A DNA stretch of 64,000 nt from Sphagnum compactum (lineage: Eukaryota > Bryophyta > Sphagnopsida > Sphagnales), in the NCBI GenBank assembly GCA_965153455.1, contig OZ234493.1, forward strand, positions 1,426,001-1,490,000. The letters run 5' to 3'. A model generated the notes under the pieces. That model was not told the origin of the DNA. It saw nothing but the letters and a program-made list of their open reading frames with translations, and searched no databases. Both the position numbers and the translations under genes were made by a program. This document shows, one piece after another, positions 10,801 through 23,500 of the stretch; within the stretch, counting starts at the first letter, position 1, and the number at the start of each line of letters is the position of its first letter.

Positions 10801-11726
10801 TAGTTAGGGTTTATTCTTAGGGTTGTATTCTTAGGGTTTATTCTAGCAATCTAGCCCCCATAAATTATGACAACTAGTATGAAATCAGCTGTTGGCCTGA
10901 AGTGTGAACTGTGGACTCAGTACCCAAGTAGGTAAATTGAATTTGAATTATGAACTTTTATTTGAATATTTCCAATGGCAAAAGGTTATTTGAAATTCAA
11001 TATGTCTTGCAACTTAGGTCTAAATTTTTTGTGAAAATCACTTTCAAGAAAATCTCATTCATCAAGAGCTTTTTCAATAGGACCAAGAATAGAGAACCTT
11101 TGGAAATATATATTCTAATTTAATTAATTTATTCAAAGACATTGAATGTTGAAGCTTTCCCGTTTAGTGTACTGTGGTGTGTACAAAAATTGCTGAAAAT
11201 ATGAATGAAAAAACACCTTGAAAAGCACTGGCAAACACCCCTTTTCATTAAATCTTGCAGCACAATAGTGCAAATCCTGCTGCTCTCGGGTGTTAATGGT
11301 CCATTTTGCAGTGGTCATTTTAACCCCTTTAAAAGCTTTTTGCTACTATGGATTTGGAGCCTTGTAACATGTGCACATTTTCAGGCCTCAACCTGCTTCC
11401 CAGTAAAATGCCCCTGTAGAGCACTCCTACCATTTGGCATGCTCTTATTTCTTCACTCTCCATCTTTTTTCTCATTTTTTGGCCTTGCCTACCAAGGCAA
11501 GAGCATATTGTGTTTAAATTCATTACAGAGTTTACTAGCTTAAGGGATTTTGGCCCCTAGGTAATAATAATAGGTCTATTTTTATTATATGAGGATTTTT
11601 GAAAGATAATATTTTGGCTGGTGTTGAAACTTGAGATTAGTAATAGAGTTATAATATCTTGAAAGATTTTGGTTTCTTTTAGAGGATTTTTGGAACATTA
11701 TATTTTTGCATGGTGAAATATTTGAA
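7885..11726. other. Gene-free AT-rich spacer with low-complexity tracts
   Basis: No frame resembles a protein. Visible items: a G-rich homopolymer run at about 8950-8970, telomere-like CCCTAAA units at about 9667-9684, a C run near 9730, an AAATA-type low-complexity patch at about 10470-10530, and repeated TTAGGGTTTATTC units at about 10788-10845. The rest is unremarkable AT-rich sequence, probably decayed repeats. Confidence 0.5.
8744..8791. repeat. Inverted repeat: 21-bp stem, 6-nt loop
   Basis: Bases 8745-8764 pair with 8771-8790 with one mismatch, plus an extra T-A pair at 8744/8791; the loop is cccatt. In RNA the mismatch becomes U-G. It stands alone in non-coding DNA. Confidence 0.8.
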
Positions 11727-12152
11727 TCTTATATATAAAAGCAAACGTGGTGTTTGTCCGTCTGTGTGTCACAAGACGTTCTGCGTTTTAACATTATGGC
11801 GGAACCAGCGACAGTTAGGGCAGTTGAGAAACATCTTTGAAAAGCAAATTCTTAGAAATTCAAAACCTTCAAGGATCTGAACCGAGGTGGCCAAAATCCT
11901 CGGTAAAGGACCTGAATCGAGATTTTCAGTACCCGGTCCAGACCTCGAGACAAACCTGAAACGAGGTTCCCAAAAAAAAAACCCGTCGTTGGGGACTTGA
12001 AACGAGGTCCTCAAAGAGAAAATCCATCGTTAGGGTCCTGAAACAAGGTCCTCAGAGAGGCCAAAAAAAACAGCGACCAGGGCAACCGCTGCGGGGGTCG
12101 GGTGAGGTGCCACGGGTTGCTGGAGTGGCATAGCCACGGGTCACAACACTCG
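11727..12152 (+). mobile_element. Short non-autonomous Helitron-like element
   Basis: The 5' end reads TCTTATATATAAAAGC followed by a 'tgtttgtccgtctgtgtgtc' block, the typical start of many plant Helitrons, and is preceded by A. The 3' end has a hairpin (GTGGC 12125-12129 / GCCAC 12133-12137) about 15 nt before a terminal CTCG, a one-base variant of the usual CTRR end, and is followed by T. Insertion between A and T is the Helitron rule. The 426-bp interior has repeated 'cctgaaacgaggt(c/t)cc' words and no Rep or helicase coding sequence, so it would depend on an autonomous partner. This is recognition by eye, not a database match. Confidence 0.7.
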
Positions 12153-12370
12153 TTTTCATAATTCTTCTTTTGCCTTAAGATACCTTGTAATGTAATTGGC
12201 AAGGCCACAATGTGACACACCCCTTGTTTGTTTAAGCTTCGATTCTCTCTTGATTGTTTGCACACACACACACACACATATAATAAATTTTTTGTATGCC
12301 TGAGGGTTTGTGTTCAAGTGGGTCCTCTCATTCGAGCTGTTTATGTTTTTTCTCTTTCTTTTTTGCTTTA

Positions 12371-12401
<31 letters not shown>

Positions 12402-14000
12402 TTTTGGGGGTGTAACCCGTAACAGGATAAGCTTGAATGAATGAATCCATCAGGAAACTTTTTGTCCATGCAAATTCATGCAATCTCTTCTGAAGGAGGG
12501 AAAATTGGCAAAGATATGGCATTGAAGGGAGATATCTAAGGGGATTGGCAACTGCACAAAAGGCAATGGAAGGACATCACTAGGGGAAAAGGAGTTTTGG
12601 AGTGGCACTGAGGAGGATCTGAAAAACCAGGCAAAGAGCAGTCTAGCCTAGTGAGGATGTGATTTCCACTGCCTAGATACGGAACCTAGGTATTTTTGTG
12701 CATGGGAAGTAGTCATTTTGTGAAGTGCTTTCTGTAAGAACTTGATGAGAAAAGATCTTAGGTATCTTGATCAAGTTTATGTTTTATTCCATAATCTGAC
12801 CAGAGTGAGCTATTGTATGGCACACATTTCAGTTGAATACAAAAGTGAAGCATCTTTTAGGTGTCAGAGCCTACGATTGGGAGTGACTTGTGAATTGATG
12901 CACTTAAATCAGGTCTGGAAACACAGTTCGAAGAAGGGCATTGCATTTCGTGCATGGGAAGTGTGCAGCTATTGCGATGGAGATTGATGCAATTGCAATG
13001 TGGAGGCAATGTTTAGGGTAATACTACAACACAGACCTTGCATGGTATGGAATGAAAGCATGTAATATTTTGGTTGCCTGATCAGTTTACTAGCCAAAAG
13101 TACCACAAGTGTACAACATTGACAAATTGTCACAACTTGCAACCCATTCGTTTCACACAAATTTGTAGTCATTTTCACATTGCTGATGATGAAATCAATT
13201 CGTAAGACTTTAATCACAAGTCAATTGAAATCTTATGTTTTGTGAAATTGAAGGGACCTAAGTCCAAAGTCCAAAACCAAGTCTACACATGAGTGGTCAA
13301 AAGTTGTTTAGTTGTACAACAGTTACTCCAATTGAACATCACAACTGTCACAATTGTGAAACAAGTTTTAAATCACCAAATGGTCTAAGGTCCAAAACAG
13401 TCATGTAGAACAAGAAGAACTTAAGATTGGGATAGGATTTTGCAAGGATTGCCACCAAAGCAAGAAATCATTCAACAACAAATGGGTCTTCGAGCTCAAC
13501 AGAAAACAAAAGCTATAGAGTTCAAAGTTCCAGTAAATTGAAATCAATTATCAAAAATCATTCAAAACTGTTCATGAAGTTTTTGATTTTGCATAGGTGA
13601 TAATCAATCATGATAACAGAAAATATGTCAAATAATTCATTTAAAAAATAACATCACAGTTTAAAACAAAAAAATACTTACTGATTCCAAATAAAATAAA
13701 ATGATGAAAACCAAGTGGCCATGTCATGTAGGAGCATGAAAATATACACTAGACTTTCCTGCAGATTGAAGCAAGGTTCCTGAACTTGGAGTGCCAATTT
13801 CCATAAATACTTTACCAAATATAACTTGCAAGCACAATAAGATAAAATTGCAACAATGTTGACACCATTGTTATGATATCACAAGTTTGAAAACCACAAT
13901 TAAAAGAACCCATAATCACCAAATCAAGCATATGAGTACATTATCTTGTATCACTCGGAAAGAGCAATTCATCACTTAATTGCATAGGACTATTGTTACA
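12153..14000. other. Intergenic spacer, no supported gene
   Basis: Contains a CA run at 12260-12280 and TTTTG pentamer repeats at about 12370-12400. Short frames (e.g. 12742-12987) match no family I recognise. The rest is plain AT-rich sequence downstream of the large SANT gene. Confidence 0.5.
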
Positions 14001-14316
14001 GAAAACAAAAAACACAGTGCCTCGAGAACGTGTTATCAAACATCATCACAAATGGATTTTCAGTCTCTATCAAAACTGTGGAAAACAAAAACCAATGCCT
14101 CAAAAACCTCTTATCACACCAAGCATCATCACACATAAATTTCGAGTAACCTAATCAATTGCAAGGGAGGAGTGTGAAGTAAGCAACAGCGACCACAACC
14201 AAGCATTCCACATCCACTGTGTCTGAAAAGCAGAAGTGAAATGGAAAAGCAACAGAGACCACAAACAAGCATTGCACACCTACTATTGACTGAAAAGCAT
14301 AAGTGAAATGGGAAAG
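14001..14316. repeat. Two adjacent local tandem duplications (about 80 bp and 66 bp)
   Basis: Copies start at 14001 and 14081 (gaaaacaaaaa..., offset 80), and at 14181 and 14247 (aagcaacag(c/a)gaccacaa..., offset 66). Each pair is imperfect. They lie 240-550 bp past the stop of the SANT gene, in its 3' UTR or just beyond. Confidence 0.7.
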
Positions 14317-14556
14317 GACATGCAGAGTGATGGCAAGTGCCAAAAGCGATAATGGAATGTGCTTTAACTCTTTACAGCAAATTTTGCAGCATATGCAACA
14401 GACAGGAGGTCAAAGACCAGGAGGCCAAGAATATTGATACAAGAGGGCATGTGCCCAAAAGTCCTGTCAAGGGGAGAGAGAGAGAGAGACACAGGTGGGA
14501 GGAGAAACTGTCTAAATTCCTGCTCTATCATTCATTGCTCTCAAATGACTGACTGC

Positions 14557-17500
14557 CTAGCTAACGCCACCAGTGGTACTATCAGGACCTCTGGAATCAA
14601 CAGGTCTTAAATGCTCATCAGTTGCAGTAGTACCTCTAGACAATGGGCAGGAGTGGAAGGGAGTAATTGTAGGCAGCATGGGCATCTGCAGCTGTGATTC
14701 AGTTGTGTGCATTAGCCTGTTACCATTGTTCCATGCACCAGCATTGTTGACTCTTTGACCTGCAAGGCTTAACATATGCTGAGGAGTAAAATACATACTA
14801 CTGTCTCGGACACACTGCTGCAACACCTCTGGCCCACTCAAGTGTGCTGTTGTGGCCAATGAAGCAGGAAGCCCAAAGACTGGATTCGTCTTCACAGACT
14901 CAGAGCCTCCATTGTTGTTGCCCTCCCTACGAAAGAAGTTCTCCCACACCTGCTGCTCAAGTAATTGCTGTGGCACTGAACCACTTGGTGCATGTCCAGG
15001 CAGACTCCTGCTATTTTGCCAATCAGCAATCGCAATAAGTGCATCCATGACTGTGCGTGGCATTTGCTGGCTGCTAGTAGCAGATGGAGCTCCCTGCATA
15101 CCTGTGCTCTCAGATGTAGCCCTATTACTACTACCCATCAAAGGGTCACTCAACCCCCCCTGTGAAAGCTCGTTTCTCCTCTCATCATCAATTTGGTTAG
15201 CTCCATTCAGCCCCTGTGAAAGCTCCTTTCTCCCCTCACCATCAATTCGGTTAGCTCCACTCAGGCCCTGTAAAAGATCACCTCTCCTATAGCAGTCAAT
15301 TTGACCAGTGCTGCTGCTAAGGCCTTGTGAATGATCACTTCTTTTGTCAGTATCTATTCTGGAGTCTTGGTTTGCATCACTAACACCTATTACTACTGAG
15401 GAGGGACCAGCTCCACCACCACCACGCTGATCAGAAACTGGGACCATCTTAGCAAGTCCCTCATTTCTTCTAAGTTCCTGGATACTGCACAGCTGTTCTA
15501 AGTGCTTCAAATGAAGAGGAAGTGCTCCCATTGCTTGCTCCCCTTCTAATTCCCGGGAATCTTGAGCAAAACAATCATTTTTATGAGGCATAGTTTCCTG
15601 CATGGCATGTTGTGACCTCGCCTCCCTTTCGCTAGATTTTGTAAGGCTGGTGGCTGCTCCCTGCAGGCCATTCATCATACTCCATAATCCCATATTGCCT
15701 GAGTGTGACCCAAGAGTTGGCCAAGATGCCTGCTGGCCTTCGGGCAACATGAAAGGAGCCTGTACTCTTCCAAAAGCAGAAGGAGCTCCAGAGGGTTTGG
15801 TTACTGTTGAAGAGGGTGCTGACAAGGTTGGATAGAAAGGTTGATGCAAGGCACCTCGTTCATTAACACTACTTGCTGCATGGTGCAATGCACTTTGTGG
15901 GCCAACATTTAGTGATGGCTGAGAAAGGAGAGACTGACCAAACAGCTTTATATCACCAGGTCGTATCTGCTGCTGGGCATCTACAGTTGAGGATGGTGAT
16001 GGTCTAGCTGGTTGCACTGCCTGCTGTTGCTGTGCTGCTGAAGCCTGCTGCACAACTGCACTCAGCTGGTTTTGTAGCTCCTCCTGACAAAGGTGCCGGA
16101 TCTTGGCCTCCCTCAGTTCCACCATGTCCACCTTTTGGTTTGAAAGCTCTGTCACACTGCTGGGAGTCAAAGCCTGAAGAGATCCCCTCAGCAAACCCAG
16201 AGATTGCCCATGCTGCTGTTGGTCATGATGGTGATGTAAACCTGCTCCCTGTTGCTGCTGCTGCAACACAGTTTTTGTAAGTGGTTTTTGTTGCTGCTGC
16301 TGCTGCTGCTGTAAAGCAATTTTTGTCAGGGGTTTTCTCAGTGGCTGTGTGAGAGGTGGGTGTTGAGAAGCTTGTTCATGTTCCTGCACATGAGCATGCA
16401 CCTGCGCAGCTGCAGCCTGGGCCTGGGCTTGAACATGAGCCTGTGCCTGTGCCTGTGCCTGAGCTTGAGCAATGGCTAGGACTTGAGCTTGCATGTGAGC
16501 TTGAACCTGGGCCAGGGCTTGATCCTGTTGTTGCTGCTGTTGCTGTTGTTGCTGCAGCTGTTGATGCTGATGATACTGTTGCACAGCTTGCTGCATCTGT
16601 AGAAAGGCCTTACGAATCAGTACAGGCAGGGTGCAGATGTTAGATTCCAGCAGCATGAATTTCTAGCAAGGAACCTTCATGAAAGAGCCTGTTTTCTACA
16701 CCACAAAGAGACCTCTCCAAGAGACGAAGAACAACATAACACAAATCTCACCTAGGGGAACTTAGAAATATCTACAGCAGTGGACATGCAAGATAAGTAG
16801 GATTTCCCTTCTGTGATATGATCCTCTCTACAAGAGTTCACAAAATTACTTATATGCAAAGAGATAATTAAGTGTTTTTCCTTACTTGTTGCTGCTGTAG
16901 TAAAGCTTTCTGCTGTTGATGATGAAGATGCTGTTGTTGCTGACCAACAACCTGCTGTGGAGGATTGTTCTCTTGCTGGCCCTGAGTACTAACCTGCTGT
17001 GCCAGGTTCACCCCTACTTGCTGCTGTTGTTGAGAAGTAGCTTGTGGCTGCTGATGGTGAACAACATGCTGATTCAACAGAAGCTGCTGTTGCTGTTGCT
17101 GTTGAAGACCCACCACCTGCCACCCACAAATTGCAGTCTCCTCAGTACACCTCTTATTCAGACATGGGTGAAAGTGAGTAGGATCCTTGCAGGGATGCTC
17201 CAAACCACAGTAAGACAAGCAGTGTAGTCACTGACAAAGACCAGGAGAACCCTATTCATTAGCACAGAAAGTCCTACCTGTTGCTGGAGAGGATGGACCG
17301 CCACTTGGGATGTTTTCTGTTGTTGCTGCTGCTGGCGAAGCGCTGCTTGTTGCATCATACTTACCACTTGATTTTGCAAGAGCTGCTGCTGATTCCGAGC
17401 TACCACCTGAAAAAACATAGACAATTAAAAAAATTTACTAGTTTCACAAAAGTTTTTCACAATCTGTCAGTGCATATGCTGCATTCTGGCAAGCTTGCAT

Positions 17501-20500
17501 GCGTAACACAACCTATAATTGTTAAACCCAGCTAGTAACAGTAAGACAGGACCATGACGCATAACCCATCTTTGAAACTGTTTCTGCCTGTTTTTACCAA
17601 AGGAAACACAAGGAGGCCAAACACTATATGCCTTAAATTCCAGCAATACACCAAATCAAGACTGCTATATGGGATGGAAACCGTGCACACAGTTCAACAT
17701 TGAAGTTTTCCAAACCTGTGCTGTTTGTTGCATCTGTTGGTGCACAGCAAGGAGGCCAAACACTATATGCCTTAAATTCCAGCAATACACCAAATCAAGA
17801 CTGCTATATGGGATGGAAACCACGCACACAGTTCAACATTGAAGTTTTCCAAACCTGTGCTGTTTGTTGCATCTGTTGGTGCCCAGCTTGTTGGTGAAGT
17901 ACTGGAGGGTTGGTCTGCTGGACGAGTCCTGTGGACTGTGATGGGAGTTTCTGGTGAATCATTGATTGCAAGGGCTGTTTCTGAGATGCAGATGTTGCAA
18001 GGTGTTGCAAGTTTTGAGCCCGTTGCAGACCAGAAGCTGGAAATATAGGCAATCCACTGTGGTGAAGGAAGGGGAAGATGCTGGAAGGGGTGTTTGGAGG
18101 GAACCCATTTGCTGAACACATCTGCTGGATGAGCTTCTGTATGCTCATTGAGTCTTGATCAATTGCCTGTCCCATTTGTTGACCACCCAACCGTGGATAT
18201 GAAAGATGGTCAGCACTGGCAGCATTGGTTCCCATGCTCGGCAGAGGCACCATGACTGGGTTCATCTTCTGAGATGCAATCTCTACATCTGGTGGCAGCA
18301 ATGGCCCAGCCATGTGTTGGTTTATGGGAGCCACAACAGAGCCAACATTGTTGCTACTAGTATCAGAATCATCAGCCTTTCGCTTACGACTTCCTATCCC
18401 CCTTCCTGCAGAGTTCACCGCCCCATCTGCGGGCACCAACCCTAATTTGGCCTTGGAGTTCTGGAAATAGGTTTTAATCTGTGTCAATGACTTTGCTGGT
18501 AAACATTCATGCAGACGTGTCCAGTCCTTGCCATGTTTCCTGATAATCTCCGCAAATTTATCTTTCTCATCTTGTGTCCATGACGTCGGTTCTCTCCTAG
18601 GCTTGGCATCTCCTGCTGCTCCAGCCCTCCCCAACTTTTCTTTGAACTGCTGTGCAGAATGGATTGGCACAGTTGTTGAAAGAACAACCGAAGTGGATTG
18701 CGTTGCTGATAGAGTCAAAGGAGGCAAGCAAGATGAATCGGTGTTTGCAGATGTGGCCACTTGAGGTGACCCAGGCTCGGGTTTCACATCAATATTCTGA
18801 TTACCCTTGGGTTCCTGACGCTCTGCAAGCATCTCAGTGGACTTTTCTAAAGTAGCTGCAGCCTGCTCCATCTTAGTTTCTCCATCCATCACAGAGAGTG
18901 GTTGCAGAACATCAATTTTGGTGGATTCACTGTCTCTTTCTTCATTGGGTATACCAGAAATGGCAAAACCTGGAACCCTTGCAATACTTTGTGTAGCACA
19001 AACTTCCTCGCACTGCTCAACCTTCACAGCTTGATCAGTGGGCTCAAGAAGAGTACACCCTGTGATGATGCTTGTACTTGTTGAGGCCTCTGGTTTGGTT
19101 GTTGAACTCTCTTCCAACACCACTGCCTCACCAACTACGATCGCCTGTGCTGCCACTTTGCTAGCGTCTTCAACCATGACAGTCAATAAAGCCGTATCTT
19201 CCATACTCTCATGCACACTATGTTCTCCAACTGTCTCAGCTAAGCCCTCATCTGTCTTGGACACTGGCTTGTCAGCAGTGCCAGCACTCTCTTCATCAAC
19301 TGACTCAGGTTTGGGTGTTTTCACTTCAACTGTCAACCCTTCAGTTGTCTCCCCTTTGATGGATGACACAGCACTTTTACTGTTGCTAAGACATGCCTTT
19401 GCATCTTCCTCAGTCACCACAGCTTTGGTACCCTCACTATGACCTTGAGTCAGATCCAACCCTTGCAGCAGCATGGCAGTTTCTGCAGTGCCATCCACAC
19501 CTGCTTGATACTGCTCCACAAGATGGTCAAGTCCCAAGCGCTTGCGAGTTTTGCTGAAGAATGCTTTGCACTGTGATTCACTTTTTGACCCCACATGTAG
19601 AGCAATGTTCTCAAAATCTTTGCCGTACAAAACAACTGCATCTGTGAAGAGGTGCCTCTCACTATCAGTCCACTGCGCATCCATCTGTACAAGGTGAAAA
19701 GAACTCTGAATTAGAACTACAAGTTGGGTCCCCAAATTCTAACTGGCATGCATTGTTGATGGGCACTTGTTCTAGAAGACTCTGGAACAGACCCATCAAA
19801 CATCAGGCATCAAGCTTGAAAGTCTCACCTCCTCAACAGCTGACTTTGAAGATTCTTGTCGCAAGTGCATGCTTCGGGCACCCTTTAGGCCGATAGTCTG
19901 CTGCTCCAGCTGGAAGCTTCGAATCATTGACGGTCCAGCAACTGACAAATTCTTCAATGGGTTCCTTTCCCGAAAGTTTTTAGCTACAGGAGGTGTAGCA
20001 GAGCTCAAACCACATGGAGTGGTAAAAGTTGCAGATGGAGCTGGTACAGCAGCTACTGCAGCTGTAACACTCGAGACATTGCTAGTAGCAGCCTTGTTAT
20101 CCTTCATGCTGGTAGTCTTGTTGACACTGTCAAGAACAGATAGAAGGCTTGCAGGCTGAACTGCAGGCATACTCACTCGAGTACGGTCTACAACCCTATT
20201 GTGAATGCTGCTTCGCACAGCCTTTGTACCTGTGGTTATTCCAGAAACTGCTGCTGCTGCTGCTGCTGCTTTATTGAAAGCTTCAACACGTGCAACATTA
20301 GAGTCCCGATGGCGACTGCTTCCAGGTGCTGTTGTTGCAAGGTATGAGGCACTTGCCTGTGTGTAATCCCGTCGCTTCTTCAGCTGATGCCGACGACGGA
20401 TCTTTTCAAAATCCTCAGACTTGTGATTTCGATAGTAAAATTCCACACAGTCAGCTGTCGTCTTGTGCTCCAAGTGCACAGCAATCTTACTGAAATTTTT

Positions 20501-23500
20501 GTTATAGATTGCAAACTTGTCAATAAATATTTTCTTCTCCTCAGGTAGCCAAGGGTTGGCATTTTTGCGCTCCAGCTCCAGTAAGACAGGGTCTTCAACA
20601 AGTGCATTCGTATTAATGAATCTCCGAAACATGCGTTCCTTATTATCCAAAATCATGGCTGGCATTTTCTGAACAGATCTCAACTGCTCCACAGATGGCT
20701 CACACATCAACTTCTTCATTGCATGTAACTCTTCATCTGCTCTTCCCAAGCCTGCAGATGACCAAAAAAAGTTCATCCACAAAGATCTTGGGGAAGATGC
20801 AGGAGATTGGTGTCAAGATTCATAACACAAATAAAATAGTTGCTTAAGTCCTGATACAAGACATAGGAGGAAAAGACGGTTTGTATACCATAGAGCTTGT
20901 ATGAACTATACCTGACTGGATGGAGCGTAGGCGCAGAGAGGATCGCTGGCTAGGTGGGGCTGTACCATTGCGGCGCTCAATCTCCCACCTCCGAATTGGC
21001 TTAGCCCGATATCTCCGCTGCACAAGCCGAAGTTGCTCCTGCCTCCAAGCATCTTTCAGAGTGCGGAACCTCATGGTCAAAACCCGCTCCTTGAACTTGC
21101 GACAGTATAGCTGCTCAGTGAGCTTCTCCACTATCCTATCAAGGTTCATGCGATGACTCTCCACATTTTTCTGCCACATGGGTGATTCAGCAGGGGTACT
21201 ATACAGCTGTCCCTTACCCTCTTGCACAAGCTCTTTTGTAAGAAGGTGCACAAGTGAATCTGAGGCACACTGAGACTGTTTCTTATTCTCCATTATGAGA
21301 GAGTGGGTGAAGTTCTGAAGATCTTCCACTAACACCATTGTGCTCAGCTCCTGCTTGTTGTCCACCTCCAACTGGGTCATGTTGAAAACCTCTTCCATCT
21401 TCACCTGCAATCGACCATCTTGCATTTCTGTTCCAGAAGCTCGGCTGAGAGGTGACTGAACACATAGTCCCTCCCCTTGCTGGGCCTCACCAACGTCCTT
21501 TTTCTCTACCCTTTCCTCTAGAGGAGCTGCAACATCACCTGTTTCATGTTCAAGTCCAACTGCTTTCTCTTCAACTTCCATATCAAGCACATCAGGCACC
21601 ATTTCCACAAAACCAACTTCTCTATCGTCGACTGAGTTTTGGCAGACAGCCTCTGCAGCTGGAGAGCAAGGTGATGCTGGAGAAGGATGAAGAGGCAAAG
21701 TGGGTGATGTTTCCATGATGTTTACAGTGGAGTTCACATCCTCTGGGGCCATAAGCTGGTTCTCTTTCCCCCCTGTTTCAACAGGCAAAACATTACCAGG
21801 AAGATGCTGTAGTATTTCAACATTGCTCTCTGCCTCCAACCTGGCAATCTCTTTCTCAATCTGGTCAATCTCAAATTCCACCTTCTCAACTCTCTGAATG
21901 ATAGTATCTTTTGTCCATCCAGCCACCTCCCCTTCATCTGGCAATGTCTCTGTCACTATCAAAACAGGACCTTCTGTAACCGGCTGTTCACAAGTAGTAG
22001 ATACCTCCACAGTTGATGAGTCTCTTGACTCTGCATTTATCGTTGAAACTAATATGTCAGCAGATTTGGATAGATCTGCTTGGTCAGGAGGAGGTACCTC
22101 CAACAGACCACAACTGTTGTCAGCTTGCACTAAGACTTCCTCAGTTCCCTTCTCAGTCTCAGTGCCACAAATGTGGGCTGCACCCTCAGCTTCAGTAACA
22201 CCAAAATCATGTTTCTGCCTCCTGATAACATCCTGCTCCACAAATACTTCTGGTGTACCTACAGCCACTGAAAGGCTTCATTAGTATGGCAAATAGCAGA
22301 ATGTCCTAGATCCTACTTTCAGGAGGCAAATAACCTAGTGAAGACCATAGAGGGAATCTTTCAGAGCAGGTAGGTATACCCACAATAAAAATTCATGCAT
22401 TATAAAAAGCTGAGACTGGTTTTCTCATCAGCAGACAAATTAAGATTCCCATTTGAGGTACCAAAACACATGTCCAAACTGAAGAATTCAATGATTATGC
22501 CAACATACATTTACCATACAAGAACCAGTGCAAACCAACAATGTCACTCACAATAGCAAAGAGGATAAATATGAAAATTCCACCCTCCACAACAAGGAAT
22601 GTAGCACCACTGCCCAGTAGTCAACAATGGAAACACATGGAGTGTGCAAGGACAAACTGGTCACAAAGCAGCTTTGACAGCCTTTACCAAGCAATGACTC
22701 TCCAGTTGTTGGTTCAGATTAGCCACTTACTGTCAACAGGCTGGATTGGAGGAGGTAGTGATGGCTCTTGTGTTGTCTGAGGTGGTGACTTTGCAACTGC
22801 AGACAAGGCTGTCTCCTTGACAACAGTCTGCTCAGAAGATGGTGGTGGTGGATTGTCAGTCCCAGAAGCAGCCACAGGAAGAGCCACAGAGGCTGTTGTT
22901 GTTCCCACACCACTCGAGATAAGGGAGCTTTCATCCACATCCCCAACCTTCTTCTTCTCATATTTTGCCAGGCCTTGGCCCCAGCCAAGTCGTAGGCGCT
23001 TAGGGGGCGAGTGGTGACTCCTGCCATGGCCATGATCAGGGCAGCCTGAAGGAAGTGCAGAATGAGGCGAAGGCTGTGGAGATGATAACCCCCCACCAGC
23101 AACTTCAAGCCCATGACCTCTCACCACAGAATCCTTCAAGCTCCCATTTGATGAAATGAATGGAGAACCTCGAGGTACAATTCCAGAGGTGGACCTCTCT
23201 CCTCGAGACCGCCAGTCATGAGATCCATGACAAGAAGACTCTCTACTCCCACTTACAACATCCAAAGAAAAACTCTCACGATTGCCACTGCCATATCTAT
23301 CAAGCCTACTTCCTTCTAATTCTGTGTCCCCTGCAGACCATGCTCCTCTACCTGAATCAAACTGAGATGGCGGTGGCACTTCAAACCTCCTGCTATACAA
23401 ATCAGGTTTGCTGTGTAGCCTCTCTCGATGCTGCTGCTGCTCCCTTTCTGATTTCAAGGACCAGTCCCAGCCACTTACTGCTCCTGCTGATCTCTCTCGA

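Noticed and set aside
9660-10850. Telomere-like repeats as a possible former chromosome end
   Set aside because: Units are few, interrupted and mixed with other sequence; more likely chance or repair-inserted interstitial motifs.
17700-17897. Plus-strand frame containing a repeated peptide (VLFVASVGAQ twice)
   Set aside because: Produced by the 139-bp duplication read antisense to the SANT gene; not a gene.
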